A stretch of 64,000 bases of DNA from positions 64,001 to 128,000 of the IMG/VR virus record IMGVR_UViG_3300043444_000502; one strand, given 5' to 3'. Source of the DNA: a virus. The position numbers were made by a program, and so were the translations under genes. Positions within the stretch are counted from its first letter, which is position 1. Each line of letters begins with the position of its first letter. Shown here piece after piece: positions 1 to 8,504 of the stretch. The notes under the pieces are model-generated. The model saw only the letters and a list, made by a program, of their open reading frames with translations. It had not been told where the DNA came from and searched no databases.

Positions 1-2
1 TT

Positions 3-809
3 GATGCATTTAAAAAGTTTATTAATTATACGCTTTATAAAGAAAGAGCAGTATCTAATACTCAATTAGGTAGCGTTAGTGCATTAAATCTAAGTACACT
101 ATTATCTGGTTTAGATGGTGCTAGTAATGTATTTGCAAATCAAGATGTGGATCCTAAACAAATTCAACGTATTAAAGATATGAAATTAAATTTTTCATAT
201 GAATTATTATTAGCTGAATACTTAAGTGGTTCTACAATCCACGTTGATCAATTAAAATCAGTTGTACACTTATTTTTACGCAGATGGTTTAAAGAAATTT
301 TTACAGATAATCGTCAAATGGTATTATTAAATCTTACAAATGAAAGATTCCAAAAAACATTTGATTATACAGAAGATGATTTTAATATTAATGCAAAAAA
401 TCCATTAAGTAATATTTCTGCATTAAAATATTATGCAGATGAAACAATTTGGGATACGCCAACTGACTTATCTAGTGGAGTATATGGTATTTGCAAACTT
501 GAAGATTTATCACAAGATCAAATTAATGGATTACGTGATACTATTTTATCGGTATTCACTAATTTTGAAGGTATGTTAATTGATAATAATAACTTATCAA
601 TTATGAATTGGTTAGAATATGCTGTTGCTGATTCTATTACTAAAGAACAATTAGATCAAATTTTATCACATGTGATTAAACATCCATTTGATACATGTTT
701 AGTTCCTAGATTTGATTTCCAAAATGTTAATTTCCCATTTATTTTAGATTGTCTAAAAAAGAAAAATAATGCTCAAGGAGCTGAGTTATCAGTTTATAAG
801 TTGATTTAA
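3..809 (+). CDS. Hypothetical protein, 5' end outside window
   Basis: The reading frame is open from the first bases of the window, so the true start lies upstream. About 268 C-terminal residues are visible. A GTG at 147 is the first possible internal start but has no clear ribosome binding site, and the codons before it look equally coding. The protein is mixed alpha/beta and rich in Asn, Asp and Leu, with no signal peptide, membrane segment or motif that I recognise. It stops one base before the first radical SAM gene, so it probably heads or belongs to that transcription unit. Confidence 0.75.
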   Translation, partial: DAFKKFINYTLYKERAVSNTQLGSVSALNLSTLLSGLDGASNVFANQDVDPKQIQRIKDMKLNFSYELLLAEYLSGSTIHVDQLKSVVHLFLRRWFKEIFTDNRQMVLLNLTNERFQKTFDYTEDDFNINAKNPLSNISALKYYADETIWDTPTDLSSGVYGICKLEDLSQDQINGLRDTILSVFTNFEGMLIDNNNLSIMNWLEYAVADSITKEQLDQILSHVIKHPFDTCLVPRFDFQNVNFPFILDCLKKKNNAQGAELSVYKLI

Positions 810-810
810 A

Positions 811-1881
811 ATGCGTGATTTTATTATTGAAAAGAAACGTGATCCTGAACAAGAATATACGCTTCATTTATTTGAACATTGCAATCTAAGATGTTCATTT
901 TGCTGGCAAGACCATGAAAATAAAGCAGGGTTGGATACAGTAATTGATAAATTAGATCCTATTGAACTATTCCTTAAAACGGAACAGCGCCACTCTGTAG
1001 TATTCAATGCTATGGGTGGCGAAGTTTTTTCCGATGAAATATTTGATGAAAAACTTTTGCAATCATATAAAGATTTATCATGGGGCATTAAAGAGTTAGG
1101 AAAAAAATATAATAAACTCGTTAAAATTAATTGGGTTACAAACTTAGTAACTCATAAAATTGATTATATTGAAGATTTACTAAATTATTCAAAAACTATT
1201 GGTTTAGAAGCACAATTAGTTACATCATATGATCCGCGCGGAAGATTTAATATAAATCAGTTCGAAGTTTTTAAAAAGAATATGGAATATTTTGGCAAAA
1301 GAATCACATGCATTAGTATGTTATTAAATGCACCAAATATTGAATACATCTTAAAAGATAAAGATTATTATTTCAAAAAGCTTTATAATGAAGGTTATTA
1401 CATATATTTTGATTATTATATGCCAGATGAATCAGCTGAATTTCAAGCTCCATCTGACATTCAATTAAAAAATGTTTTTAAACATTTAATAGATAATTAT
1501 CCTAATGTTCATCCAATATCTGACTGGATTAACAATGATAAAAATTATATTTCATGCAGAACTAGTAAATTGGTTTTAGCTGATGGAACAATCTGTAATT
1601 GCGGTAATTTAGTACAAGACGAAAAAGTTATTAAATTTTATTCATCTAAAATAGAAAAGATGGATAATTCAACCATTGAAAATAATTTTTTACAAAAATA
1701 TAATTGTGCTTCATGTGAATATTTGGATAGATGTACATTAAGTTGTTTTATGCAACATGATTATAAATTTAGGGAAGAACTTGATGAGTGTGTCTACAAA
1801 CTTACGCACAGATATATCGATGATGTTAGATTACAGCGAAAAGCCAACACCTCTATCGATAGTCCCTCCAAATCATATTGA
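811..1881 (+). CDS. Radical SAM protein with SPASM-like C-terminus
   Basis: A 356-residue enzyme with the radical SAM CxxxCxxC motif at Cys24, Cys28 and Cys31 (sequence CNLRCSFCW). These residues bind the [4Fe-4S] cluster that cleaves S-adenosylmethionine. A GGE segment near residue 70 fits the SAM-amino-group motif. The last 110 residues hold clustered cysteines (CNCG, CASC, CTLSC and a late C), the pattern of SPASM/twitch domains that bind auxiliary Fe-S clusters in peptide-modifying enzymes. It starts one base after the previous stop and overlaps the next gene by about 98 bases. The family assignment is firm; the substrate is unknown. Confidence 0.88.
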   Translation: MRDFIIEKKRDPEQEYTLHLFEHCNLRCSFCWQDHENKAGLDTVIDKLDPIELFLKTEQRHSVVFNAMGGEVFSDEIFDEKLLQSYKDLSWGIKELGKKYNKLVKINWVTNLVTHKIDYIEDLLNYSKTIGLEAQLVTSYDPRGRFNINQFEVFKKNMEYFGKRITCISMLLNAPNIEYILKDKDYYFKKLYNEGYYIYFDYYMPDESAEFQAPSDIQLKNVFKHLIDNYPNVHPISDWINNDKNYISCRTSKLVLADGTICNCGNLVQDEKVIKFYSSKIEKMDNSTIENNFLQKYNCASCEYLDRCTLSCFMQHDYKFREELDECVYKLTHRYIDDVRLQRKANTSIDSPSKSY

Positions 1882-2383
1882 AGTATCTTTAGATACTGTA
1901 CCAACAAATTATCCGTATTTACCTAGGATTTGTTCTAGACAAGGATATGTTTTTATGTGGCATACAAATAAAAATGAATATCCAAATTTGTATCAAGTAT
2001 CCCAAAATTGTAAAACTGAATCTCAGTGGTTTACTACTAAAGACCAAAATGGCATCGAATTAGCATTAGCACTTATTCATGAATATGACAATGAAGTAAT
2101 TATTGGATGTGTAAAAACAGCAGGTTATTTAAAAAATGAACCTAAAGAGTTTGTACATACACTTATAAAAAATGTATGGAAAGACATAATTAAAACGTTT
2201 GGACATAAAAAAATTATATGTCCAAGTAGTTCATATCTAGAATACATACATTTATTTTTAAATCAAAAGAGAATTCCACATACTCCATATTGTAAAAAAT
2301 ATATGACTAAAAATAAATTCTATAGAATTGAAAACTATTGGATTAGAGATGGACTTAATAATAAAACCGACAGAAAAGTGTAA
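1784..2383 (+). CDS. Hypothetical protein between two radical SAM genes
   Basis: About 199 residues. I chose the ATG at 1784 over the upstream in-frame 1757 because AGGGAAG at 1771-1777 is a good ribosome binding site for it. A later pair of ATG codons near 1820 is possible. The protein has aromatic and Cys residues but no motif I can assign; its mixed alpha/beta look could fit an acyltransferase-like fold, which is only a guess. Its 5' end lies inside the upstream radical SAM gene and its 3' end inside the downstream one, so it is translationally linked to both and may be a partner or recognition protein. Confidence 0.65.
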   Translation: MSVSTNLRTDISMMLDYSEKPTPLSIVPPNHIEVSLDTVPTNYPYLPRICSRQGYVFMWHTNKNEYPNLYQVSQNCKTESQWFTTKDQNGIELALALIHEYDNEVIIGCVKTAGYLKNEPKEFVHTLIKNVWKDIIKTFGHKKIICPSSSYLEYIHLFLNQKRIPHTPYCKKYMTKNKFYRIENYWIRDGLNNKTDRKV

Positions 2384-3374
2384 TTTTAAATGCACGTTTT
2401 GTTCTTCTACACATATTACTGATGATAAAAGTGTAGAACTTGATCATGCAAAAATCTTTCAGTTCTTAGAAAGATATCCCAATACAAATACTATTATTGT
2501 TAATGGAGGAGATCCATTAATGATGCCTCCAGAATATTATCAAGAAATACTAGATTGGTTAGATGAACGAAATTATAAAACTACCATAAGTTTTACAACA
2601 AATCTTTGGCCGTTTTATAAGAATCCTACAAAGTGGTCAAATATATTTTCACATAAAAGAGTTGGAGTGACTACATCATTTCAATATGGTGGAGGTCGTC
2701 TTAAAGGAGATTTAACAGAATTTAGTGAAGAAGATTTTTGGAATGTTTCGAATTTATTTGTAACATATTTTGCTTATAGACCTAACTTTATCTCAGTTAT
2801 TACAGAAGAAAATGAACATCTTGCAATTAAAAACGTTGAACTTGCAAAAAAGATGAACACAGAATGTAAATTAAATTATGCGATGTCTTCAGGACCTCCT
2901 GTAAAATTTAAAGGTATTATTATGGGTCAAGAAGGTAAACCATATCTTCTTGCAAAGATCTATGAAATTTATGTTGAAATTTGGAAACGCGGATTAGCTC
3001 CTTGGGAGTTTAATACTAAACAAATGATGCAACGATTAAAGGGTCATGCAACATGTTGTCCACAAAATCGTGATTGTGATTCTGGTATCAGAGTTCTTCA
3101 ACCATCTGGAGATTATTATTCATGCGGTGCATTTGGAGATGATAGGCAATATCCAATTAATTTCTACAAAGAAATGAATGGAGAATTTATTCAACCATTA
3201 AAGCATCAGTTTGAATTACAAACAATGACTCCTAATTGTTACGGTTGTTCTATGTTCGATATATGTAATGGTTGTAAAAAAACAATCAAAGATCACAAAG
3301 ATTACAATTTAACAGAAATACATTGCAAAAAAATGAAATCATTAGCTCAGGATATAATTTATGCTAATAACTGA
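2349..3374 (+). CDS. Radical SAM protein with SPASM-like C-terminus
   Basis: A 341-residue radical SAM enzyme. From the ATG at 2349 the cluster motif is Cys11, Cys15, Cys18 (CNFKCTFC), the usual N-terminal place. A TTG at 2328 is less likely. A GGDP motif follows in the first third. The C-terminus holds many Cys (CCPQNRDC, then SCGAF, CYGCSMFDICNGC and a last CKK), as expected for SPASM-type auxiliary clusters. It overlaps the previous gene by 35 bases and the next by 14. It differs clearly from the radical SAM proteins at 811 and 3897, so it is not a recent duplicate. Confidence 0.88.
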   Translation: MDLIIKPTEKCNFKCTFCSSTHITDDKSVELDHAKIFQFLERYPNTNTIIVNGGDPLMMPPEYYQEILDWLDERNYKTTISFTTNLWPFYKNPTKWSNIFSHKRVGVTTSFQYGGGRLKGDLTEFSEEDFWNVSNLFVTYFAYRPNFISVITEENEHLAIKNVELAKKMNTECKLNYAMSSGPPVKFKGIIMGQEGKPYLLAKIYEIYVEIWKRGLAPWEFNTKQMMQRLKGHATCCPQNRDCDSGIRVLQPSGDYYSCGAFGDDRQYPINFYKEMNGEFIQPLKHQFELQTMTPNCYGCSMFDICNGCKKTIKDHKDYNLTEIHCKKMKSLAQDIIYANN

Positions 3375-3900
3375 TATACACAATGAGTTTTTTAATAATG
3401 GTTTTTGCAAATTTAATGATCCAGAAGTATTTAAATTTTTACATGACATAGATTCTTGGGAATGGAAAAACTGGAAAGATCAAGGATTACAATTAATTAA
3501 ACGCAATCATACTATTGAATCTGCCATAATACAAACACAAAAATATATTGGTGAAAAATATATTTGTAAATTGGATGAAAATTATGTTTTGGGTGACGAG
3601 TGCGAAATAGTTAATGGAATGGATGATGCAACATTAACGTGGCATAATGACAATATTGAAGGTTATAATTTGTGTGTTTTATTATATTTTGATTCTATGG
3701 ATGAAGATATCGGTGGCATGACTCGTTTTAGAGATATTAACACTAAAAAATTGACTGGAGAATTTTATCCACAGCAATATGATGTTTCTTTTATGAATCA
3801 TTGTTTAAGATTTCAACACGTTGTAACTCCATTAATTTTAGATATGCCAAGAAGAGTTGCGTTATTTAATTATAAAATAAATGAGATTTTGACAGGATGA
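3361..3900 (+). CDS. 2OG-Fe(II) oxygenase-like protein
   Basis: A 179-residue protein with the layout of a 2-oxoglutarate/Fe(II) dioxygenase. An HxD pair (His95, Asp97 in WHNDN) is followed by beta-rich sequence, a distal His153 (FQHVV) and Arg164/165 before a hydrophobic strand. In this family HxD...H binds iron and the late Arg binds the carboxylate of 2-oxoglutarate. The size matches prolyl/lysyl-hydroxylase-like phage proteins. It overlaps the radical SAM genes on both sides (ATG inside the upstream stop region; its TGA overlaps the next ATG), so it is part of the same operon. Substrate unknown. Confidence 0.75.
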   Translation: MLITDIHNEFFNNGFCKFNDPEVFKFLHDIDSWEWKNWKDQGLQLIKRNHTIESAIIQTQKYIGEKYICKLDENYVLGDECEIVNGMDDATLTWHNDNIEGYNLCVLLYFDSMDEDIGGMTRFRDINTKKLTGEFYPQQYDVSFMNHCLRFQHVVTPLILDMPRRVALFNYKINEILTG

Positions 3901-4829
3901 TACTTTCAATCAATCCATGGTATTATTGTAATTTCAGATGTGAATTTTGTTATCTTACAGAAAAACAATTATCTGATAAAAAGCTTTTATCGCTTGACAA
4001 ATTAGCGAATATATTAGGCGAAATTGTTGCGCATAAACAAATTGATATGGTTGATTTATATGGCGGAGAATTGGGATTATTACCAAAGGAATATTGGAAT
4101 GATTTGATACAATTATTGCATAATTATGGAATATATGATATTAATTTAATTACTAATTTATCAATGATTAATGATATTACTATAGATGAACGAGTTTATA
4201 CATCAGTTAGTTATGATTTTAAAGCTCGTGAAGATTTTTTCAGAGTGTGGAAAAATATGGCTTTAATGAATAAACCATTTTCTATATTAATGTTAGCATC
4301 TCCAGGATTAATTAGCGAAAGCATTGACGATATAGTTTCAATGTTTAATTCTTTAAAAAATCTTGAATCTGTTGAAATTAAACCATACAGCAAAAATCAA
4401 GCCAATCAGTTTTCTATCAAAGATGATATTTACGAAGAATATGTCAAAAAATGGATATTACATAAAGATCGTAAATTTAAATTGGTTAATGAATCTCTCC
4501 TGGAATCTGTAGTAAATAGATCTAGGAATAGTTTTTCTGATGATCATGTTTATATTACACCCAATGGAAAATATGGCGTATTAGAATTTGATTTGAATGA
4601 TAATGAATATTTTTTAGAATATGATACTTTAGACGAATATTTTGCTTGGTGTGAAACTGAAAAAAAGAGAGTTTCTAAAAATAAATTCTGTAGTAGTTGC
4701 AAGTATTTTGGAAGGTGTTTATCAGAACATCTTAGAGATGTTAAAAGTTTAGATAATAGTTGTAATGGATATTATAAATTAATTGATTGGTATGAAAGAC
4801 TGGAAAATAAAACAAGAAATATATCATAG
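3897..4829 (+). CDS. Radical SAM protein
   Basis: A 310-residue radical SAM enzyme with Cys11, Cys15, Cys18 (CNFRCEFCY) close to the N-terminus and a GGE motif near residue 60. The C-terminus has a compact Cys group (FCSSCKYFGRC, then SCNGY), which looks like a short twitch or SPASM remnant binding one extra cluster. It starts by a 4-base ATGA overlap with the preceding oxygenase and overlaps the next gene by 38 bases. It is the third and smallest radical SAM enzyme in the cassette. Confidence 0.87.
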   Translation: MILSINPWYYCNFRCEFCYLTEKQLSDKKLLSLDKLANILGEIVAHKQIDMVDLYGGELGLLPKEYWNDLIQLLHNYGIYDINLITNLSMINDITIDERVYTSVSYDFKAREDFFRVWKNMALMNKPFSILMLASPGLISESIDDIVSMFNSLKNLESVEIKPYSKNQANQFSIKDDIYEEYVKKWILHKDRKFKLVNESLLESVVNRSRNSFSDDHVYITPNGKYGVLEFDLNDNEYFLEYDTLDEYFAWCETEKKRVSKNKFCSSCKYFGRCLSEHLRDVKSLDNSCNGYYKLIDWYERLENKTRNIS

Positions 4830-5190
4830 GTTGAATATTCAACATGATGATGATTTAAGTACTAAAGATATTCAAATTAGTACTAATATTATTGAAGATG
4901 CTATTAAATATTTTAATGAACGAGATCTTGGTTGGTTATATCCAGCTAAAAGTTATATGGTAGCTATATGTTATGCTAAATGGATAGCTAAAGAATTTAA
5001 TGAAAATAGAATGGATCTTTTAAATGATCCAGATTTATTACATGGTAATGATCCATATTTTGTGCCATATACACAAGATCCAGATACATATATCGGAATT
5101 TTTCAAAAGATTAATAGTTGGGATTTTGACGAATCTGCCGGAATGGTGCCAGATGTTAGATCATATTTCGAAAAAGAATTTATGTTATGA
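4792..5190 (+). CDS. Hypothetical protein in modification cassette
   Basis: A 132-residue, mostly helical protein rich in Trp, Tyr and Asp, with a conserved-looking block around GNDPYFVPY. The ATG at 4792 is preferred to an upstream TTG at 4783. It lacks cysteine clusters and an HxD motif, so it is neither a radical SAM enzyme nor an oxygenase. It sits between the third radical SAM gene and two tandem oxygenase genes and overlaps both neighbours. I do not recognise the family. Confidence 0.7.
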   Translation: MKDWKIKQEIYHRLNIQHDDDLSTKDIQISTNIIEDAIKYFNERDLGWLYPAKSYMVAICYAKWIAKEFNENRMDLLNDPDLLHGNDPYFVPYTQDPDTYIGIFQKINSWDFDESAGMVPDVRSYFEKEFML

Positions 5191-5699
5191 AGTTATATGA
5201 TCTGTGGCCAACTCGTGTAGTTAATGTAGATGTTCCATTGGACCTATGCACCAAAATTTATTCACAACATATCAATGTTCAATCTAAAGATTATGAAGAA
5301 GTCCTAGATGATAATGATAAAAGAACGTTGTTAGAATATGTGAATCGTTATTACCTGGCGGAATATGATATATGTGATGGTTGGATTAGAACTCTAACAT
5401 CTAAAGGTCATAATAATTTCGAATTGCACTGTGATAGTCATTATGGCAATCAATTGGTTGGTGTACTTCAATTGTTTGGTGATGAGGATAGAGGCGGAGA
5501 TATTAAATTATATGATCCAGCTTGGAGAAATCCTCAATGGATGTCAGATACTAAAAACAAGAATAGTAACACATTTGTAGTACCATTTAAAGCAGGTCAG
5601 TTTATTATATTCCCAGCTAATGTTTGGCATAGTGTTGAAACTTATTATGGTGAATCAAATAGAGTCACTTTAAATTTAATGTTTAGAAGAATAACATGA
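5187..5699 (+). CDS. 2OG-Fe(II) oxygenase superfamily protein
   Basis: A 170-residue protein starting with a WPTRV strand, as is common in the phage and marine-bacterial 2OG-Fe(II) oxygenase family of the PF13759 type. Likely iron ligands are His81 and Asp83 with the distal His148 (VWHSV); Arg159 (SNRVTLNLMF) would bind 2-oxoglutarate. The RGGDIKLYDP block is also typical of this family. It overlaps both neighbours by 4 bases (ATGA). With the following gene it forms a tandem pair of related but diverged oxygenases. Confidence 0.82.
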   Translation: MKLYDLWPTRVVNVDVPLDLCTKIYSQHINVQSKDYEEVLDDNDKRTLLEYVNRYYLAEYDICDGWIRTLTSKGHNNFELHCDSHYGNQLVGVLQLFGDEDRGGDIKLYDPAWRNPQWMSDTKNKNSNTFVVPFKAGQFIIFPANVWHSVETYYGESNRVTLNLMFRRIT

Positions 5700-6268
5700 T
5701 AAAACAACTTTGGCCAACATATTTCATGCAAGACACTATGGAAACTAGTATTATGCATGAAATGATATATTATCTAACTGTAGAATGTGACTTCAATAAA
5801 CCTCCATCTGATTTTGGATTAGAGAATATATTAGATAGTAAACATCCATCAGTATTAAAGTTCAAACAACAAGTTATTATTCCATCATTTAATAAGTATT
5901 TAAAAAATACCATCAATAAACAAATTGATGATTGGGCTGGATATAAAATGAAAGGTTGGTTAGCAGGAACTGGAAATGATTATAGTTTAAATTACCATAA
6001 TCATAGGGGAGCTCAAATTTCTGCAGTTTTTTATTTGTTATGTGAAGATCATAATAAAGGAGGTAATATTGCTTTTACTGATCCTAGACAAAACGCCAAT
6101 AGAGGATATGATGAAAACTTTACTCCATGGTTTAATGATGAAATTTTAAAGGTAAAATCTGGTGACATCGTAGTATTTCCAAGTTTTTTATATCATTTTG
6201 TCAGCACATATCGAGGATCTATGCGGTTGGCAATGCCTGTAGATTTATTTTTACATACTAACTCCTAG
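5696..6268 (+). CDS. 2OG-Fe(II) oxygenase superfamily protein
   Basis: A 190-residue relative of the preceding gene. It has the same LWPT N-terminus, an iron-binding HxH at His101/His103 in place of HxD, GGNIAFTDPR, a distal His167 (LYHFVS) and Arg177. HxH variants occur in this family. It overlaps the previous gene by 4 bases and is the last gene of the cassette. The next gene begins only after a gap of about 56 bases that carries a late promoter, so this is a clear end of the unit. Confidence 0.8.
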   Translation: MIKQLWPTYFMQDTMETSIMHEMIYYLTVECDFNKPPSDFGLENILDSKHPSVLKFKQQVIIPSFNKYLKNTINKQIDDWAGYKMKGWLAGTGNDYSLNYHNHRGAQISAVFYLLCEDHNKGGNIAFTDPRQNANRGYDENFTPWFNDEILKVKSGDIVVFPSFLYHFVSTYRGSMRLAMPVDLFLHTNS

Positions 6269-6280
6269 CAATAAAAAATA

Positions 6281-6288
6281 TATAAATA
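6281..6288 (+). promoter_or_regulatory. T4-type late promoter box
   Basis: Exact TATAAATA, the T4 late promoter element recognised by gp55-RNA polymerase. It lies 37 bases before the ATG at 6325 in the gap that separates the modification cassette from the fibre genes. Confidence 0.75.
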
Positions 6289-6324
6289 AAGCCAGAATAA
6301 CTCTATTTTTGGATTCACACACAA

Positions 6325-6657
6325 ATGGCTCAATTAGTTAACTTAGTTGTTGATCAAGGATCAGACTTTGTAGCCACCCTAGACGTTGAAGATTCTATTG
6401 GTACACCTATTGATCTTCAACCATATAATGTTAGAGGACAAATTAGAAAGACATACCAATCTTTAAATAAGGTTGAGTTTGGATGCACTAAAACAACTAA
6501 CCAGGGTGAAGTTAAACTATCTCTCACCGCAGCGCAAACTGCAGTTATGAAAGATGGTCGTTACGTTTATGATATTGAAATCGTCCACGCTACTGCAGGA
6601 ACAGTGATTCGTGTAGTAGAAGGCCAAATAACAGTAACACCAAGAGTATCGAGGTAA
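6325..6657 (+). CDS. Small virion-associated beta protein
   Basis: A 110-residue protein that looks all-beta: short alternating strands, a QGSDF start and a regular ending (GQITVTPRVSR). It resembles N-terminal domains of phage baseplate or upper-baseplate/fibre proteins (BppU-like). It is the first gene after a late promoter and starts a run of fibre genes, so it is probably a structural adaptor. The exact role is an inference from fold and position. Confidence 0.65.
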   Translation: MAQLVNLVVDQGSDFVATLDVEDSIGTPIDLQPYNVRGQIRKTYQSLNKVEFGCTKTTNQGEVKLSLTAAQTAVMKDGRYVYDIEIVHATAGTVIRVVEGQITVTPRVSR

Positions 6658-6660
6658 TAA

Positions 6661-6888
6661 ATGTCTACAGCGTTAAGATCCAAGATTAGATTAGATACAC
6701 CAGTAACAGTGCGTACGTTCGCATTGGGTATTACATCGCTTAACTTATTAGACCTTAATGATGTTGACGCTACCGAATTAGAAGACGGTGCCATGATGAT
6801 TTATGATAGTGAAACACAAAAATTTAAGCTTACAGCTTCGTTGGACCATCCAAGAGCAAAGACAAAAATCATCGGAGGAAAGTACTAA
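6661..6888 (+). CDS. Small tail-fibre-region protein
   Basis: A 75-residue protein with a LNDVDATELEDGAMMIYD segment like that seen in connector parts of phage fibre proteins. It starts three bases after the preceding stop and ends three bases before the next ATG. No enzymatic motif. Probably a small structural or connector protein. Confidence 0.6.
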   Translation: MSTALRSKIRLDTPVTVRTFALGITSLNLLDLNDVDATELEDGAMMIYDSETQKFKLTASLDHPRAKTKIIGGKY

Positions 6889-6891
6889 ACC

Positions 6892-8277
6892 ATGGCAACG
6901 ATTATTAAAATTAAAAATTCCGGTACAAGCGGTAACCCTAGTTCCCTTGCAACCGGTGAATTAGCGTATTCATACTTACAACAATTACCTATTGAAGGTC
7001 TAGTTGCCGCAAACGGTGGTGATCGTCTATACATTGGTACAGGTACAGAAGTTGCCGGTGAAGCTACTGATATTGTGGTTATTGGTGGTAAGTATTTTAC
7101 TGATATGTTGGATCACCAAAATGGTATCCTAAATCCAAGTTCTGCAATCGTCACAGATAGCTATTCTAAAATTAATGAAATCTTTATTGATAATATCGCT
7201 ATCGACGGTAATACAATTAACGTTACTCAAACTAACGGAGATTTACACTTAGCTGCTAACGGTACTGGTAAAGTTAAAATTGATTCTGACATTGATTTAT
7301 CAATCATTAACGTAGATACAGTATCATCATCACGCACAGATGGTAAAATTTTTATTGTACCAACTGGAACAGGATATGTTCAAATCTCTGGTCAAAACGC
7401 TCTACGCGTTCCAGTAGGTAATACAGCAACACGTGATGCTGCTCCTCTTGCTGGTATGTTCCGTTTCAACACAACAACAAACGTGTTTGAAGGTTATGAT
7501 GGTATTGCTTGGAACGCGATTGGTTCACGTCTACAAGATATTGACGGTAATACATACGTTTCTCCAGAAAATTCACCTGGTTCAAACAATAACCAATTGC
7601 GTATGTTTACAGACGGTCTAGAAAGATTACGTGTAGATAATGATGGCGGTTCAAAGTTTTCTACTGATTTGACTGCAGCAAGTCCAATCGGTACACGCAT
7701 CTATAATAACAGAATTGAATCATTTGGTTCTGATATTCTTTACCTTGATCCATCAACTGGAGCAGAAAATACTGGTTCTGTTGTTATTGAAGGTAACTTA
7801 ACAATCAAAGGTACTACAACAACAGTATCTTCTTCATCAATGCAATCTAATAATCCAACATTCATTTTGGGTTATATTTCAGATGCTGATGGTTCTGAAA
7901 CACCTTTAACAGCTCCTGATGGTCTTGATAAAGGTATGGAATTTAGATGGCATAATGGCAGTGCACAAAAATCTGGTTTCTTCGGTTATGATTCATCTGC
8001 ACGTCGTTTAACATTTATTGAAGATGCTACTAACTCAAATGATACATTTGCTGGTACCGCTTCTGATGTTCGCTTTGGCAATGCTTTATTAACAAGCTTA
8101 TCATTCTCATCATTTGCAGCAAATTCAGTACCATTCGTTGATGTTAACGGAGATGCATTATTCGCAGCCGGTGATTTCGTATCTGCATATAACACAGGCG
8201 ATGTAACTGGTCAAGTTTTACAAATGAGCGCATCAGGTGTTCCAACATTTGGTCATATTGATTGCGGTACATATTAA
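6892..8277 (+). CDS. Tail fibre protein
   Basis: A 461-residue protein. The N-terminus (ATGELAYSY, then DRLYIGTG) matches the attachment domain shared by many phage fibre and tropism-determinant proteins. The middle has repeated short beta units (GTGKVKID, GTGYVQIS) typical of trimeric beta-helical shafts. A FRFNTTTNVFEGYDG segment near residue 190 is another common fibre element. No S74 chaperone is present. It lies in the late fibre cluster and shares its N-terminal style with the protein at 8504. Confidence 0.8.
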   Translation: MATIIKIKNSGTSGNPSSLATGELAYSYLQQLPIEGLVAANGGDRLYIGTGTEVAGEATDIVVIGGKYFTDMLDHQNGILNPSSAIVTDSYSKINEIFIDNIAIDGNTINVTQTNGDLHLAANGTGKVKIDSDIDLSIINVDTVSSSRTDGKIFIVPTGTGYVQISGQNALRVPVGNTATRDAAPLAGMFRFNTTTNVFEGYDGIAWNAIGSRLQDIDGNTYVSPENSPGSNNNQLRMFTDGLERLRVDNDGGSKFSTDLTAASPIGTRIYNNRIESFGSDILYLDPSTGAENTGSVVIEGNLTIKGTTTTVSSSSMQSNNPTFILGYISDADGSETPLTAPDGLDKGMEFRWHNGSAQKSGFFGYDSSARRLTFIEDATNSNDTFAGTASDVRFGNALLTSLSFSSFAANSVPFVDVNGDALFAAGDFVSAYNTGDVTGQVLQMSASGVPTFGHIDCGTY

Positions 8278-8294
8278 TTTAAATAGGATATATT

Positions 8295-8504
8295 ATGTCA
8301 ATTGAAGCTTCACAAGAATTTGTTAATAAGTTTGTTGAACGTCAGCAAAGAGCAATTGCAGATCTAATGAATAAAGTAGTTTTATTAGAAACACAACTTG
8401 CGATGGCTGCCGATAAAATTGTAGCTTTAGAAAAACTTGTACCAGAAGAAGAAAAAAAATCTGATGGCTTCGAGTCATCAGATATTAAAAAAGATAACGA
8501 GTAA
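8295..8504 (+). CDS. Small coiled-coil protein
   Basis: A 69-residue protein with a heptad-rich centre (residues about 10-52) and a charged EEEKKSDG tail. It is preceded by AGGATAT and overlaps the next gene by one base (TAATG). It may trimerise a fibre or act as a small chaperone; no family is recognised. Confidence 0.6.
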   Translation: MSIEASQEFVNKFVERQQRAIADLMNKVVLLETQLAMAADKIVALEKLVPEEEKKSDGFESSDIKKDNE

